Shown here: one piece after another, positions 1 to 8,601 of the stretch
Position numbering within the stretch: the first letter of the stretch is position 1
Layout of the letters: each line of letters begins with the position of its first letter
Assembly: GCF_900105115.1 (NCBI RefSeq)
Contig: NZ_FNRV01000001.1
Location: 1,612,001 to 1,676,000, forward strand
Reading direction: 5' to 3'
DNA length: 64,000 nucleotides
From: Pseudomonas mohnii
GTDB lineage: Bacteria > Pseudomonadota > Gammaproteobacteria > Pseudomonadales > Pseudomonadaceae
The notes under the pieces: model-generated
What the model was told of the DNA's origin: nothing
The model's input: only the letters and a program-made list of their open reading frames with translations
Databases searched by the model: none
Made by a program: the position numbers and the translations under genes

Positions 1-86
1 GACATCACTTGCGGGCGCTGGGCGGCAGCGAGGATTTCACGGATCAGAGAACTTTTAAGGCGCGAGACACGTTCGGAAAAAGCCAT
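1..86 (-). CDS. PLP-dependent aminotransferase, N-terminal fragment
   Basis: Only the first 28 codons are in the window; the gene runs off the left edge. The N-terminus (MAFSERVSRLKSSLIREI...) resembles the start of class I/II pyridoxal-phosphate aminotransferases of the 2-aminoadipate or MocR-like type in Pseudomonas, which begin with this helix before a FAGGLP motif that would lie outside. No catalytic residue is visible, so the family call rests on the leader helix alone. It diverges from the MarR gene at 169. Confidence 0.5.
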   Translation of the reverse strand, partial: MAFSERVSRLKSSLIREILAAAQRPQVM

Positions 87-168
87 GGGGATCACCGGTA
101 GCGAGGCCAGAGGGAAATGAGTCAAACTTGTTGACCAAAATTACGTCAGCCTGAGCAGATACGTCAAT

Positions 169-615
169 ATGCTTGACCTTAAAAACCCGATATCCCAGCA
201 ACAAGCCATGGAAGCGTTTTTCTTCGGTTATCAGGCCTTCACCGCCAAGGCCGACGAAATGCTTGCGCGTCGAGGCTTGAGCCGCGTGCACCAACGCATT
301 GTGTTTTTCATCGCACGCTACCCGAACTTGAGTGTGACGCAGTTGCTGGCCTTGCTGGGCGTGAGCAAGCAGGCGCTGAACATGCCGCTGCGCCAATTGC
401 TGGAAATGCATCTGGTGAACAGCGTCGCGTCCGAGACCGACAAGCGTAAACGCCTGCTGGAATTGACCGCCGAGGGTGCGCGGTTTGAGCAGGCGCTGCG
501 TCGTGAGCAGGTGAAGTTGTTGGAAAGGGTGTTTGCCGACGCCGGGGAAGCGGCGGTGAATGGGTGGTTGGCGGTGAATATGGCTCTTGGGAAAAGTCAG
601 GCTGTTGTTGATTGA
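169..615 (+). CDS. MarR-family transcriptional regulator
   Basis: A 148-residue protein of normal MarR length. The middle (about residues 45-100) reads as a winged helix-turn-helix: an LSVTQLLALLGVSKQALN helix-turn-helix followed by a charged wing (ETDKRKR). Such proteins are dimeric DNA-binding regulators that often respond to small aromatic ligands. It diverges from the aminotransferase at 86, so it may regulate that gene or itself. No strong ribosome-binding site precedes the ATG at 169; an alternative ATG is at 208. The target is unknown. Confidence 0.8.
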   Translation: MLDLKNPISQQQAMEAFFFGYQAFTAKADEMLARRGLSRVHQRIVFFIARYPNLSVTQLLALLGVSKQALNMPLRQLLEMHLVNSVASETDKRKRLLELTAEGARFEQALRREQVKLLERVFADAGEAAVNGWLAVNMALGKSQAVVD

Positions 616-628
616 CTGTTCTGCCCTT

Positions 629-700
629 ATCGCCAGCAGGCTGGCTCCCACCGTGATTTATGGCGAGCACAAAACCTGTGGGAGCCAGCCTGCTGGCGAT
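629..700. repeat. REP pair (GCCAGC type), inverted
   Basis: Two copies of a roughly 23-bp imperfect palindrome (core GGGAGCCAGCCTGCTGGCGAT) in opposite orientation, separated by about 25 bp. This is the usual inverted doublet of Pseudomonas REP elements and lies in a gene-free gap. Confidence 0.9.
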
Positions 701-773
701 GAGCCCCGCGAAGGCCATATATCCCTATTGCCAAACTTTTCGTCTACAAAACAAAAAACAATATTTGCTTTAT

Positions 774-783
774 TTGTACACAA
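774..783. promoter_or_regulatory. Candidate operator TTGTACACAA upstream of purine permease
   Basis: A 10-bp near-palindrome about 130 bp upstream of the permease start. An identical copy lies at 3633-3642 and a perfect palindromic variant (TTGTATACAA) at 3839-3848, both in the uraH/puuE gap. The TTGTAYACAA form is typical of GntR/FadR-type operators. The shared placement upstream of purine genes suggests one regulon; the regulator is not evident in the window. Confidence 0.55.
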
Positions 784-912
784 AAGCATAATCCACCTCG
801 TGCGAGTTCCTGACCAAGCAGTCAACAAATTCGCAAGTGCCTCAAAGGGCCGCTGCCACCCTCTCGGGTCCGGCCCAGGAAATAACAATAAAACTCTTGA
901 GGAGTATTCGCT

Positions 913-2262
913 GTGGAAAGCCGCAAATCCGAAGCATCGACGCTGGATCTCTCGCCGCCTTTACGCAATGGCTGGCTGGAGCGCATCTTTAAACTCAGCT
1001 TGCATGGCACCACGGTGAAGACCGAGTTGATTGCCGGTCTGACTACCTTTATCACGATGGCTTACATCATCTTCGTCAACCCCAACATCATGGCCGACGC
1101 CGGGATCGATCACGGCGCGGCGTTCGTCGCCACCTGCATCGCCGCCGCACTCGGTTGCCTGCTGATGGGCCTGTATGCCAACTGGCCCGTCGGCCTGGCG
1201 CCGGGCATGGGCCTGAACGCCTTCTTCACCTACACCGTGGTCGGCACCATGGGCTACAACTGGGAAACCGCTCTCGGTGCGGTGTTCGTGTCCGGTGTGC
1301 TATTCATGATCCTGACCTTCTCGCGCGTGCGCGAATGGCTGCTCAACAGCATTCCGGTGAGCCTTCGCTTCGCCATGGGTGCGGGTGTGGGCCTGTTCCT
1401 GGGACTGATCGGTTTGAAAACCGCCGGCATCATCGTCGACAGCCCCGCCACCCTGATCAAACTGGGTTCCCTGCGCGAGCCCGGCCCGCTGCTGGCCGCC
1501 ATCTGCTTTCTGATGATCGCCGTGCTCAGCTACCACAAAGTGTTCGGCGCGATCCTCATCAGCATCATCACCGTGACCCTGGCCGGTTGGGGCCTGGGCC
1601 TGGTGCATTACGAAGGGATCATGTCGGCACCGCCGAGCCTGGCCCCGACCTGGATGGCGATGAACCTCGCGGGTGTGTTCAACGTCAGCATGATCAGCGT
1701 GGTGCTGGCCTTCCTCTTCGTGCACATGTTCGACACCGCCGGCACCTTGATGGGCGTGGCGCAGCGCGCCAACCTGGTCAACGCCGATGGCCGCATCGAA
1801 AACCTCTCCCGCGCCATGAAAGCCGACAGTGCCTCCAGCGTATTCGGCGCGATCGTGGGTGTTCCCCCTGTCACCAGCTACGTGGAAAGTGCCGCGGGTG
1901 TAGCAGCTGGTGGTCGGACTGGTCTTACCGCAGTGACCGTAGGTGTGCTATTTATTGCAGCCATGTTCTTCGCCCCGCTGGCCGGCATGATTCCCGCCTA
2001 CGCCACCGCAGGCGCACTGATTTACGTGGCCATGCTGATGATGGGTGGCATGAAGCACATTGAGTGGGACGAAGCGACCGACAGCATTCCGGCGATCGTC
2101 ACCGCCATCATGATGCCCCTGACCTTTTCGGTCGCTGACGGTATCGCGCTGGGCTTCATCACCTACGTGGTCCTGAAGGCCGGCACTGGCAAGTACAAGG
2201 AAATTTCCGCGAGTCTGTGGGTGCTCTGCGCGATCTTCATCGCCAAGTTCATCTTCTTGTAG
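913..2262 (+). CDS. AzgA/PbuG-type purine permease (NCS2 superfamily)
   Basis: A 449-residue multi-pass inner-membrane protein. It carries landmarks of the AzgA branch of nucleobase transporters: LIAGLTTFITMAYIIFVNP near the N-terminus, GLAPGMGLNAFF in an early membrane segment, HMFDTAGTLMGVA mid-protein and GVPPVTSYVESAAG after residue 310. Family members import adenine, guanine or hypoxanthine with protons. The GTG start at 913 has GGAG at 901-904. It opens the purine island, carries the shared operator about 130 bp upstream and ends at a clear terminator (2291-2315). Substrate preference cannot be read from sequence. Confidence 0.92.
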   Translation: MESRKSEASTLDLSPPLRNGWLERIFKLSLHGTTVKTELIAGLTTFITMAYIIFVNPNIMADAGIDHGAAFVATCIAAALGCLLMGLYANWPVGLAPGMGLNAFFTYTVVGTMGYNWETALGAVFVSGVLFMILTFSRVREWLLNSIPVSLRFAMGAGVGLFLGLIGLKTAGIIVDSPATLIKLGSLREPGPLLAAICFLMIAVLSYHKVFGAILISIITVTLAGWGLGLVHYEGIMSAPPSLAPTWMAMNLAGVFNVSMISVVLAFLFVHMFDTAGTLMGVAQRANLVNADGRIENLSRAMKADSASSVFGAIVGVPPVTSYVESAAGVAAGGRTGLTAVTVGVLFIAAMFFAPLAGMIPAYATAGALIYVAMLMMGGMKHIEWDEATDSIPAIVTAIMMPLTFSVADGIALGFITYVVLKAGTGKYKEISASLWVLCAIFIAKFIFL

Positions 2263-2290
2263 ACCTTACGCGGTACGCGCTTCAAACCAG

Positions 2291-2315
2291 CCTCACCCCG
2301 TCGGGTGAGGCTTTT
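2291..2315 (+). terminator. Rho-independent terminator after purine permease
   Basis: Perfect 8-bp stem CCTCACCC/GGGTGAGG with a short CGTC loop, followed by CTTTT. It lies 29 bp after the permease stop and just before the LysE-family ribosome-binding site. Confidence 0.85.
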
Positions 2316-2334
2316 GTGCAAATGGAGGAAAGTG

Positions 2335-2961
2335 ATGAGTCTGGAAACCTGGCTGCTGTTCAGCGGCGCTGCGCTGGTGGTGATCCTGATACCGGGGCCA
2401 CTGTCTTTGCTGATGATCAGCAACAGTTTGAATTACGGCCTGGTGCGTTCCTACCCGGCCTTTCTCGGCGGCGTGATGGCCTCGATTGGCCTGCTGAGCG
2501 CTTCGGCGCTGGGTCTGGGCGCGCTGCTGCTGGCGTCGGAGCATTTGTTCAGCGCACTGAAGATCGTCGGAGCGCTGTACCTGTTCTACCTCGCCTGGCA
2601 GAGCTGGCAGCAATCGCGTCAACCGTCCCATGGTGCCGAAGTGCCCCAATCGGCCCCGGTGCCACGCTTTCGTGCCCTGTTCGGGCGTGCCTTCATGCTG
2701 GGCGCAAGCAACCCGAAAGACATTCTGTTCTTCGCCGCTTTCCTGCCGCAGTTCTTGAGCGCCGAGCAGCCGTTCCTCCCACAGTTGCTGGTGATGATTG
2801 CCACCTGGACCGTGCTGGACCTGCTGTGCAAGTTGGCTTACGGGCTGGGTGCCCATGGTGCGGCGCGGTATCTGCGCAGTGGCAAGGGACAGAGCTGGTT
2901 TAACCGGATCAGTGCCGGGTTGTTCAGTGGCGCGGGGGCAGCGTCCCTGCTCAGCCGTTAA
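2335..2961 (+). CDS. LysE/RhtB-family amino-acid exporter
   Basis: A 208-residue membrane protein with the LysE signature: an N-terminal hydrophobic helix, then VVILIPGPLSLLMISNSLNYG, and ASNPKDILFFAAFLPQF around residue 125. About six membrane segments are visible. The family exports amino acids or related small metabolites. The ATG at 2335 is preferred over an in-frame upstream start because GGAGG sits about 7 bp before it (2324-2328). It follows a terminator, so it probably has its own promoter and is not part of the purine regulon. Substrate unknown. Confidence 0.88.
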   Translation: MSLETWLLFSGAALVVILIPGPLSLLMISNSLNYGLVRSYPAFLGGVMASIGLLSASALGLGALLLASEHLFSALKIVGALYLFYLAWQSWQQSRQPSHGAEVPQSAPVPRFRALFGRAFMLGASNPKDILFFAAFLPQFLSAEQPFLPQLLVMIATWTVLDLLCKLAYGLGAHGAARYLRSGKGQSWFNRISAGLFSGAGAASLLSR

Positions 2962-2964
2962 GAG

Positions 2965-3029
2965 CTTCGCTGGCAAGCCAGCTCCCACAGGTCGTGCGAA
3001 TTCCTTGTAGGAGCTGGCTTGCCGGCGAA
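2965..3029. repeat. REP pair (GCTGGC type), inverted
   Basis: Two inverted copies of a GTRGGAGCTGGCTTGCCRGCGA palindrome, between convergent genes (LysE-type exporter and uraH). Confidence 0.88.
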
Positions 3030-3062
3030 AGCGCCAGCACAGGCACCACTTTTCTCCAGGCG

Positions 3063-3088
3063 AAAAAAAGCCCGCAGTGTGAGCGGGC
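3063..3088 (-). terminator. Terminator for uraH (minus strand)
   Basis: GCCCGC/GCGGGC stem with a 7-nt loop. The run of A at 3063-3069 reads as a U-tract on the minus strand, 60 bp beyond the uraH stop. Confidence 0.75.
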
Positions 3089-3147
3089 GAAAGACCAAAG
3101 AAGCTATATGCGCAGTCGCTTCCAGGTTGAGGCAGCTGCTTGGGGGA

Positions 3148-3501
3148 TCAGCTGCCGCGATACGTGGAGTAGCTGTAGGGCGAAATGAGCAAGGGCACGT
3201 GATAGTGGTCCTGCTCCGCAGAAATGCCAAAACGCAGCACCACCACATCCAGGAACGCCGGTTCCGGCAGTTGAACGCCACGGGCGCGGTAGTAATCGCC
3301 CGCATGGAACTGAATCTGATAGACCCCGGTGCGGTAGTCATCACCTTGCAACAACGGTGCATCGACACGGCCATCGCTGTTGGTTATCGCGCTGGCGACC
3401 CATTCCAGCTGCGAACCTTCAACACGGTACAACTCGACCTTGATCGAGCTGCCCGGGCAGCCATGTGCAGCGTCCAAAACATGTGTAGTCAAACGTCCCA
3501 T
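3148..3501 (-). CDS. uraH: 5-hydroxyisourate hydrolase (transthyretin-like)
   Basis: A 117-residue protein of the HIUase/transthyretin-related family. It hydrolyses 5-hydroxyisourate, the urate oxidase product, to OHCU. Diagnostic features are the N-terminal LTTHVLDAAHGCPG, the GRVDAPLL segment, HYHVPLLISPYSYSTYRGS at the end, and the C-terminal YRGS tetrapeptide that separates the enzyme from true transthyretin. There is no signal peptide, so it is probably cytoplasmic. It is transcribed away from puuE, with two copies of the shared operator in the divergent gap. Confidence 0.97.
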   Translation of the reverse strand: MGRLTTHVLDAAHGCPGSSIKVELYRVEGSQLEWVASAITNSDGRVDAPLLQGDDYRTGVYQIQFHAGDYYRARGVQLPEPAFLDVVVLRFGISAEQDHYHVPLLISPYSYSTYRGS

Positions 3502-3935
3502 TGATTCTGCGCGCCTGGCTGCGTGGAGCAGTCAGACCTCGCGCCTCCCGAAGTCAGTTGAAAAGGAGACCGCACCGTTTCGGAGCACGAAAAGCTGCGG
3601 CGAGCGATTGATTAAGACACTTTTCAAAAAAATTGTACACAATAAAAACGACATTTTTACGGCGAGCAGCGCCCTCCATGGATTTCCCGGCGGTTAACTG
3701 GCAAACCACAGGCTGGTTGATCTCTCCAGCCATTAGCTGACCAATCAGGCAGGTTTCTTGCAGGATGGGATCAAGCGCGCGGAAAGATGACCGTTAATGA
3801 AAAATGCAAAAAATCAGGCTTACAAAGTGAATATAAAGTTGTATACAATCAGCCCATCGCTGTGACGCCAGCCTGTCTTTCCACTTCAGGCACGCCACAC
3901 CACCCTGACCGCCACGAATAAGAAGGAAGACTGCA
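3502..3935. promoter_or_regulatory. Divergent uraH/puuE control region
   Basis: A 434-bp AT-richer gap between divergently transcribed uraH and puuE. It holds two copies of the operator-like palindrome: TTGTACACAA at 3633-3642 and the perfect TTGTATACAA at 3839-3848. No coding potential is seen. The puuE-proximal copy is about 88 bp upstream of the puuE start, a plausible promoter-overlapping position. Confidence 0.6.
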
Positions 3936-4862
3936 GTGAGCGCTGACTACCCACGCGACCTGATCGGTTACGGCAGTAACCCTCCTCATCCACACTGGCC
4001 GGGCAATGCCCGCATCGCCTTGTCCTTCGTGCTCAATTACGAAGAAGGCGGCGAGCGCAACATCCTGCACGGCGACAAAGAATCCGAAGCCTTCCTGTCT
4101 GAAATGGTCTCGGCGCAGCCGCTGCAAGGCGCGCGCAACATGAGCATGGAGTCGCTGTACGAGTATGGCAGCCGTGCCGGCGTCTGGCGGATTCTGAAAC
4201 TGTTCAAGGAATTCGACATTCCGCTGACCATCTTCGCCGTGGCAATGGCCGCCCAGCGCCACCCGGACGTGATCCGCGCCATGGTCGATGCCGGCCACGA
4301 GATCTGCAGCCACGGCTACCGCTGGATCGACTACCAGTACATGGATGAAGCCCAGGAACGCGAGCACATGCTCGAAGCGATCCGCATCCTCACCGAAATC
4401 ACCGGCGAACGCCCGCTGGGCTGGTACACCGGCCGCACCGGCCCGAACACCCGTCGCCTGGTGATGGAAGAAGGCGGTTTCCTCTACGACTGCGACACCT
4501 ACGACGACGACCTGCCCTACTGGGAACCGAACAACCCGACCGGCAAGCCGCACCTGGTGATCCCGTACACCCTGGACACCAACGACATGCGCTTCACCCA
4601 GGTCCAGGGTTTCAACAAGGGCGACGACTTCTTCGAATACCTGAAAGACGCGTTCGACGTGCTGTACGCCGAAGGCGCCGACGCTCCGAAGATGCTGTCA
4701 ATCGGCCTGCACTGCCGCCTGATTGGCCGTCCGGCGCGTCTGGCCTCGCTCAAGCGCTTTATCGAATACGCTAAAAGTCATGAACAGGTGTGGTTTAGCC
4801 GGCGCGTCGACATCGCACGCCACTGGCAAGCAACCCATCCGTACCAAGGGGCTGCCAAATGA
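3936..4862 (+). CDS. puuE: Allantoinase PuuE
   Basis: A 308-residue polysaccharide-deacetylase-fold protein of the PuuE family, which opens the allantoin ring to give allantoate. Recognisable blocks are YPRDLIGYG at the start, NYEEGGERNILHGD near residue 35, HEICSHGYRWIDYQ around residue 120 and GWYTGRTGPNTRRL. The GTG start at 3936 has AAGGAAG at 3923-3929. It overlaps uraD by 4 bp (ATGA), so the pair is translationally coupled. Confidence 0.97.
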   Translation: MSADYPRDLIGYGSNPPHPHWPGNARIALSFVLNYEEGGERNILHGDKESEAFLSEMVSAQPLQGARNMSMESLYEYGSRAGVWRILKLFKEFDIPLTIFAVAMAAQRHPDVIRAMVDAGHEICSHGYRWIDYQYMDEAQEREHMLEAIRILTEITGERPLGWYTGRTGPNTRRLVMEEGGFLYDCDTYDDDLPYWEPNNPTGKPHLVIPYTLDTNDMRFTQVQGFNKGDDFFEYLKDAFDVLYAEGADAPKMLSIGLHCRLIGRPARLASLKRFIEYAKSHEQVWFSRRVDIARHWQATHPYQGAAK

Positions 4863-5374
4863 GCACCTTTCAATCCATCAAGCCATCGACCCTGAGCCGC
4901 GACGCTTTCGTCAGCGTGTTCGCCGATATCTACGAACATTCGCCATGGGTGGCCGAAAAAGCCTTCGAGCTGGGCCAGGACGCTTCGATCGACGAGATCG
5001 AAACCCTGCACCAGCGCATGAGCGACATCCTGTTGAGTGCTGATCAGCAAAGCCAGCTGGCCCTGATCAACGCTCACCCGGACCTGGCCGGCAAAGCCGC
5101 CGTCCAGGGCCAATTGACCGAAGCCAGCACCCATGAACAGGCTGGCGCCGGTATTCACCAATGCACGGCCGAAGAGTTCCAGCGCTTCACCGAGCTGAAC
5201 GACGCCTACAAAGCCAAGTTCAAGTTTCCCTTCATCATGGCGGTAAAAGGCAGCAACCGGCATCAGATCCTCGCGGCGTTCGAAACGCGCATTCACAACT
5301 CGGTCGACACCGAATTCAAGTGCGCGCTGGCGGAGATCAACAAGATCGCCCTGTTCCGATTACTGACCCTATAG
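4859..5374 (+). CDS. uraD: OHCU decarboxylase UraD
   Basis: A 171-residue protein matching 2-oxo-4-hydroxy-4-carboxy-5-ureidoimidazoline decarboxylase, which gives S-allantoin stereospecifically. It has the conserved catalytic-His segment INAHPDLAGKAA followed by QLTEASTHEQAGAG, and the later FPFIMAVKGSNR block. It starts inside the puuE stop (ATGA). It completes the urate to allantoin route with PuuD and UraH; its substrate is made by the divergently encoded UraH. Confidence 0.97.
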   Translation: MSTFQSIKPSTLSRDAFVSVFADIYEHSPWVAEKAFELGQDASIDEIETLHQRMSDILLSADQQSQLALINAHPDLAGKAAVQGQLTEASTHEQAGAGIHQCTAEEFQRFTELNDAYKAKFKFPFIMAVKGSNRHQILAAFETRIHNSVDTEFKCALAEINKIALFRLLTL

Positions 5375-5464
5375 CGATCCTGGCCCGAGAAACCTCATGA
5401 ACGCTTGCGTTTCCCAGGGCCCCGAGAGCATCCCAAGCCAACTTATTAAAGGCAGACAAGAAGA

Positions 5465-6460
5465 ATGAAAGCTTACGCCGTACCTTTCGAGAAGTTCGTC
5501 AACCTGGCCGACGCCCGCCTGGGCACCAAAATCATCTCGGTCACCGATGACTGGTTCGCAGACGCCAATCGTCTGTTCCAACCGACCCCGGCCGTCTGGA
5601 AGGAGGGCGTGTTCGATGACAACGGCAAGTGGATGGACGGCTGGGAATCGCGCCGCAAGCGCTTCGAAGGCTATGACAGCGCAGTGATCCGCCTGGGCGT
5701 GCCGGGCTCGATCAAAGGCGTCGACATCGACACTTCATTCTTCACCGGCAACTTCCCGCCGTCGGCCTCCCTGGAAGCCTGCTTCCTGGCCGAAGGCGAG
5801 CCAGACGAAAACACCCAGTGGACTGAAGTGCTGTCCGCCGTCGAACTGCAAGGCAACAGCCACCACTACCACGAAATCAACAACGACCAGGCCTTCAGCC
5901 ACCTGCGTTTCAACATCTACCCGGACGGCGGTGTAGCCCGTCTGCGCGTGTACGGTATCCCGTTCCGTGACTGGTCCGCTGTGGGCGACAACGAGCAAGT
6001 CGACCTGGCTGCAGCCCTCAACGGTGGCCGCGCCCTCGCCTGCTCCGACGAACACTTCGGTCGCATGAGCAACATCCTCAACCCGGGCCGTGGCATCAAC
6101 ATGGGCGACGGCTGGGAAACCGCGCGTCGCCGTACACCGGGCAATGACTGGGTGATCGTCGCACTGGGCCACCCGGGCGAAATCGAGAAAATCATCGTCG
6201 ATACCCTGCACTTCAAGGGCAACTACCCGGACAGCTGCTCGATCCAGGGCGCCTTCGTCAAGGGCGGTACCGACAGCCAGATCGAAACCCAATCGCTGTT
6301 CTGGCGCGAACTGCTGCCAAGCCAGAAGCTGGAAATGCACGCCGAACATACCTTCGCCGAGCAGATCAAGGCACTGGGCCCGATCACCCACATCCGCCTG
6401 AACGTGTTCCCGGACGGTGGTGTGAGCCGCCTGCGTGTCTTGGGCAAGGTCGCTAAATAA
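5465..6460 (+). CDS. alc: Allantoicase
   Basis: A 331-residue protein with two internally similar jelly-roll halves. Each half carries a gene-typical WETRR/WESRRKR-like motif ([13 protein letters not shown] near residue 60, [13 protein letters not shown] near 220) and a closing [18 protein letters not shown] block. Allantoicase splits allantoate to ureidoglycolate and urea. It is 90 bp downstream of uraD and in the same direction. Length is normal for the family. Confidence 0.97.
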   Translation: MKAYAVPFEKFVNLADARLGTKIISVTDDWFADANRLFQPTPAVWKEGVFDDNGKWMDGWESRRKRFEGYDSAVIRLGVPGSIKGVDIDTSFFTGNFPPSASLEACFLAEGEPDENTQWTEVLSAVELQGNSHHYHEINNDQAFSHLRFNIYPDGGVARLRVYGIPFRDWSAVGDNEQVDLAAALNGGRALACSDEHFGRMSNILNPGRGINMGDGWETARRRTPGNDWVIVALGHPGEIEKIIVDTLHFKGNYPDSCSIQGAFVKGGTDSQIETQSLFWRELLPSQKLEMHAEHTFAEQIKALGPITHIRLNVFPDGGVSRLRVLGKVAK

Positions 6461-6472
6461 GCGTTGAACCCA

Positions 6473-6538
6473 ATCGCCAGCAGGCTGGCTCCCACGGGGA
6501 ACTGCATTCCAAATAGGGGAGCTGGCTTGCCAGCGATG
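6473..6538. repeat. REP pair between alc and allA
   Basis: Two inverted copies of the GCTGGC-type REP palindrome directly after alc, inside the catabolic operon. An element here could stabilise or attenuate the mRNA between the two genes. Confidence 0.88.
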
Positions 6539-6577
6539 ACGACAGAACCAACAACACAGAATTCGGATAAGAACAGC

Positions 6578-7081
6578 ATGCGCACACTGACGATTGAACC
6601 GCTGACCAAAGAAGCCTTCGCCCCTTTCGGTGACGTCATCGAGACCGACGGCAGCGATCACTTCATGATCAACAACGGTTCGACCATGCGCTTCCATAAA
6701 CTGGCGACGGTGGAAACCGCCACGCCAGAGGACAAGGCGATCATCAGCATCTTCCGCGCCGACGCGCAGGACATGCCGCTGACCGTCAGCATGCTGGAGC
6801 GTCATCCGCTGGGCAGCCAGGCTTTCATTCCGCTGCTCGGCAACCCCTTTCTGATCGTGGTCGCGCCACTTGGCGATGAACCTGTATCAGGCTTGGTCCG
6901 CGCCTTCGTCACCAACGGCAGGCAGGGCATTAATTACCATCGCGGCGTCTGGCACCACCCGGTGCTGACGATCGAAAAGCGGGATGACTTCCTGGTGGTT
7001 GATCGCAGTGGCACAGGCAATAACTGCGATGAGCATTTTTTCAAAGAGGATGAGCGTTTGATCCTCGCCCCCCACCAATAA
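6578..7081 (+). CDS. allA: Ureidoglycolate lyase
   Basis: A 167-residue cupin-like protein of the AllA family that splits ureidoglycolate to glyoxylate and urea. It begins MRTLTIEPLTKEAFAPFGDV, the family's characteristic start, and carries QAFIPL and GINYHRGVWHHPVL, where the conserved histidines lie. I chose the ATG at 6578; an upstream in-frame start would run through the REP sequence. With alc it finishes the path from allantoin to glyoxylate. Confidence 0.95.
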   Translation: MRTLTIEPLTKEAFAPFGDVIETDGSDHFMINNGSTMRFHKLATVETATPEDKAIISIFRADAQDMPLTVSMLERHPLGSQAFIPLLGNPFLIVVAPLGDEPVSGLVRAFVTNGRQGINYHRGVWHHPVLTIEKRDDFLVVDRSGTGNNCDEHFFKEDERLILAPHQ

Positions 7082-7131
7082 GAGAAGGTCTGATCACTCG
7101 ACAACAGAGTGACAGGCGAGAGGTAAAGACT

Positions 7132-8433
7132 GTGGAAGCACATCTGTTGGAATGGCTGAACCTGAGCGTGCGCTGGGTTCATATGATTACTGGTGTGGCC
7201 TGGATCGGCGCATCGTTCTACTTCGTCTGGCTGGAAAACAACCTCAATCGGGTCAACCCGAAAAGTGGTCTGGCCGGTGATTTGTGGGCGATCCATGGCG
7301 GCGGTATCTACCACCTGGAAAAATACAAACTGGCCCCACCGACCATGCCGGACAACCTGCACTGGTTCAAATGGGAAGCCTACTTCACCTGGATGTCAGG
7401 GATCGCGCTGCTGTGCGTGGTGTTCTACTCCAACCCGACGCTCTACCTGCTGGCCCCCGGCAGCACCCTGAGCGGCCCTGAAGGCGTGGCCATCGGCATC
7501 GGCTCGCTGTTCATCGGCTGGTTCGTCTACTCCTTCCTGTGCGACTCGGCCCTGGGCAAACGCCCTGCCCTGCTCGGCTTCATCCTGTTCGTGCTGATCA
7601 TTGGCGCCGCTTACGGCTTCAGCAAGGTGTTCAGCGGTCGTGGTGCGTACCTGCACGTCGGCGCGATCATCGGCACCATCATGGTCGGTAACGTGTTCCG
7701 CATCATCATGCCGGCGCAACGGGCACTGGTGGCGGCGATTGCCGAGAACCGCACGCCCGACCCGGCGCTGCCAGCCAAAGGCTTGCTGCGTTCGCGTCAC
7801 AACAACTACTTCACCTTGCCGGTGCTGTTCATCATGATCAGCAACCACTTCCCGAGCACCTACGGCAGCCAATACAACTGGCTGATCCTGGCCGGGATCG
7901 CGGTGCTGGCGGTGTTGGTGCGTCACTACTTCAACACCCGTCACGACAGCCACAAGTTTGCCTGGACCTTGCCTGTGGCAGCGGTCGGCATGATCAGCCT
8001 GGCCTACGTCACCGGCCCTGCGCCGATGACCAGCCCGGACGTGGCCAAGGCGCCTGCGAAGATCGAATACCAGCCGCTGCCGGAAACAGCATTGGGTGGT
8101 GGTTTGAAACCCGCCGAAGCCAAACCTGCAGAAGCACCGGCCCCCGCACCGGCGCAAGCGTCGAATGCCGGTCCTGGCTTCAACAAGGTGCACAGCGTGA
8201 TTCAGGAACGTTGCGCGGTTTGCCACTCGGCCAAACCGACCAGCCCGCTGTTCAGCGCGGCCCCGGCCGGTGTGATGTTCGACACCCCCGAGCAGATCCG
8301 CCAGAACGCTGCGCGTATCCAGGCTCAGGCCGTCGCCAGCCAGATCATGCCCCTGGGCAACATCACCAAGATGACCCAGCAGGAACGCGACCTGATCGGC
8401 GCCTGGATCGTTCAGGGCGCCCAGACCAACTAA
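7132..8433 (+). CDS. puuD: Membrane urate oxidase PuuD with C-terminal cytochrome c
   Basis: A 433-residue protein. Residues 1-310 form a multi-pass membrane domain (VRWVHMITGVAWIGASFYFVWLE at the start, SRHNNYFTLPVLFIMISNH mid-protein) typical of PuuD, which oxidises urate to 5-hydroxyisourate. After an Ala/Pro-rich linker, residues about 350-433 form a cytochrome c domain with CAVCH at 361-365 and a candidate Met ligand in QIMPLGN. It therefore probably passes electrons to the respiratory chain rather than producing peroxide. The GTG start at 7132 has GAGAGG nearby. It replaces soluble uricase here. Confidence 0.96.
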   Translation: MEAHLLEWLNLSVRWVHMITGVAWIGASFYFVWLENNLNRVNPKSGLAGDLWAIHGGGIYHLEKYKLAPPTMPDNLHWFKWEAYFTWMSGIALLCVVFYSNPTLYLLAPGSTLSGPEGVAIGIGSLFIGWFVYSFLCDSALGKRPALLGFILFVLIIGAAYGFSKVFSGRGAYLHVGAIIGTIMVGNVFRIIMPAQRALVAAIAENRTPDPALPAKGLLRSRHNNYFTLPVLFIMISNHFPSTYGSQYNWLILAGIAVLAVLVRHYFNTRHDSHKFAWTLPVAAVGMISLAYVTGPAPMTSPDVAKAPAKIEYQPLPETALGGGLKPAEAKPAEAPAPAPAQASNAGPGFNKVHSVIQERCAVCHSAKPTSPLFSAAPAGVMFDTPEQIRQNAARIQAQAVASQIMPLGNITKMTQQERDLIGAWIVQGAQTN

Positions 8434-8444
8434 TCGTTAAAAGC

Positions 8445-8509
8445 ATCGCTGGCAAGCCAGCTCCCACAGGGTTTTGCACTGCCTGTGTGGGAGCTGGCTT
8501 GCCAGCGAT
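8445..8509. repeat. REP pair downstream of puuD
   Basis: Inverted doublet of the GCTGGCTTGCCAGC REP type, starting 12 bp after the puuD stop. Confidence 0.88.
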
Positions 8510-8601
8510 TGGCCGCAACGCGGTTTACCTGATGCAAAGAAACAGCTGTGAGCAACCCGGCAGCTGTAAATCACAAGAATAAAAAAGATCCGAGGTGTTG
8601 C

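Noticed and set aside
629..700. Regular palindromes considered as CRISPR repeats
   Set aside because: Copies are dispersed inverted doublets of REP type without uniform spacers; no cas gene is present.
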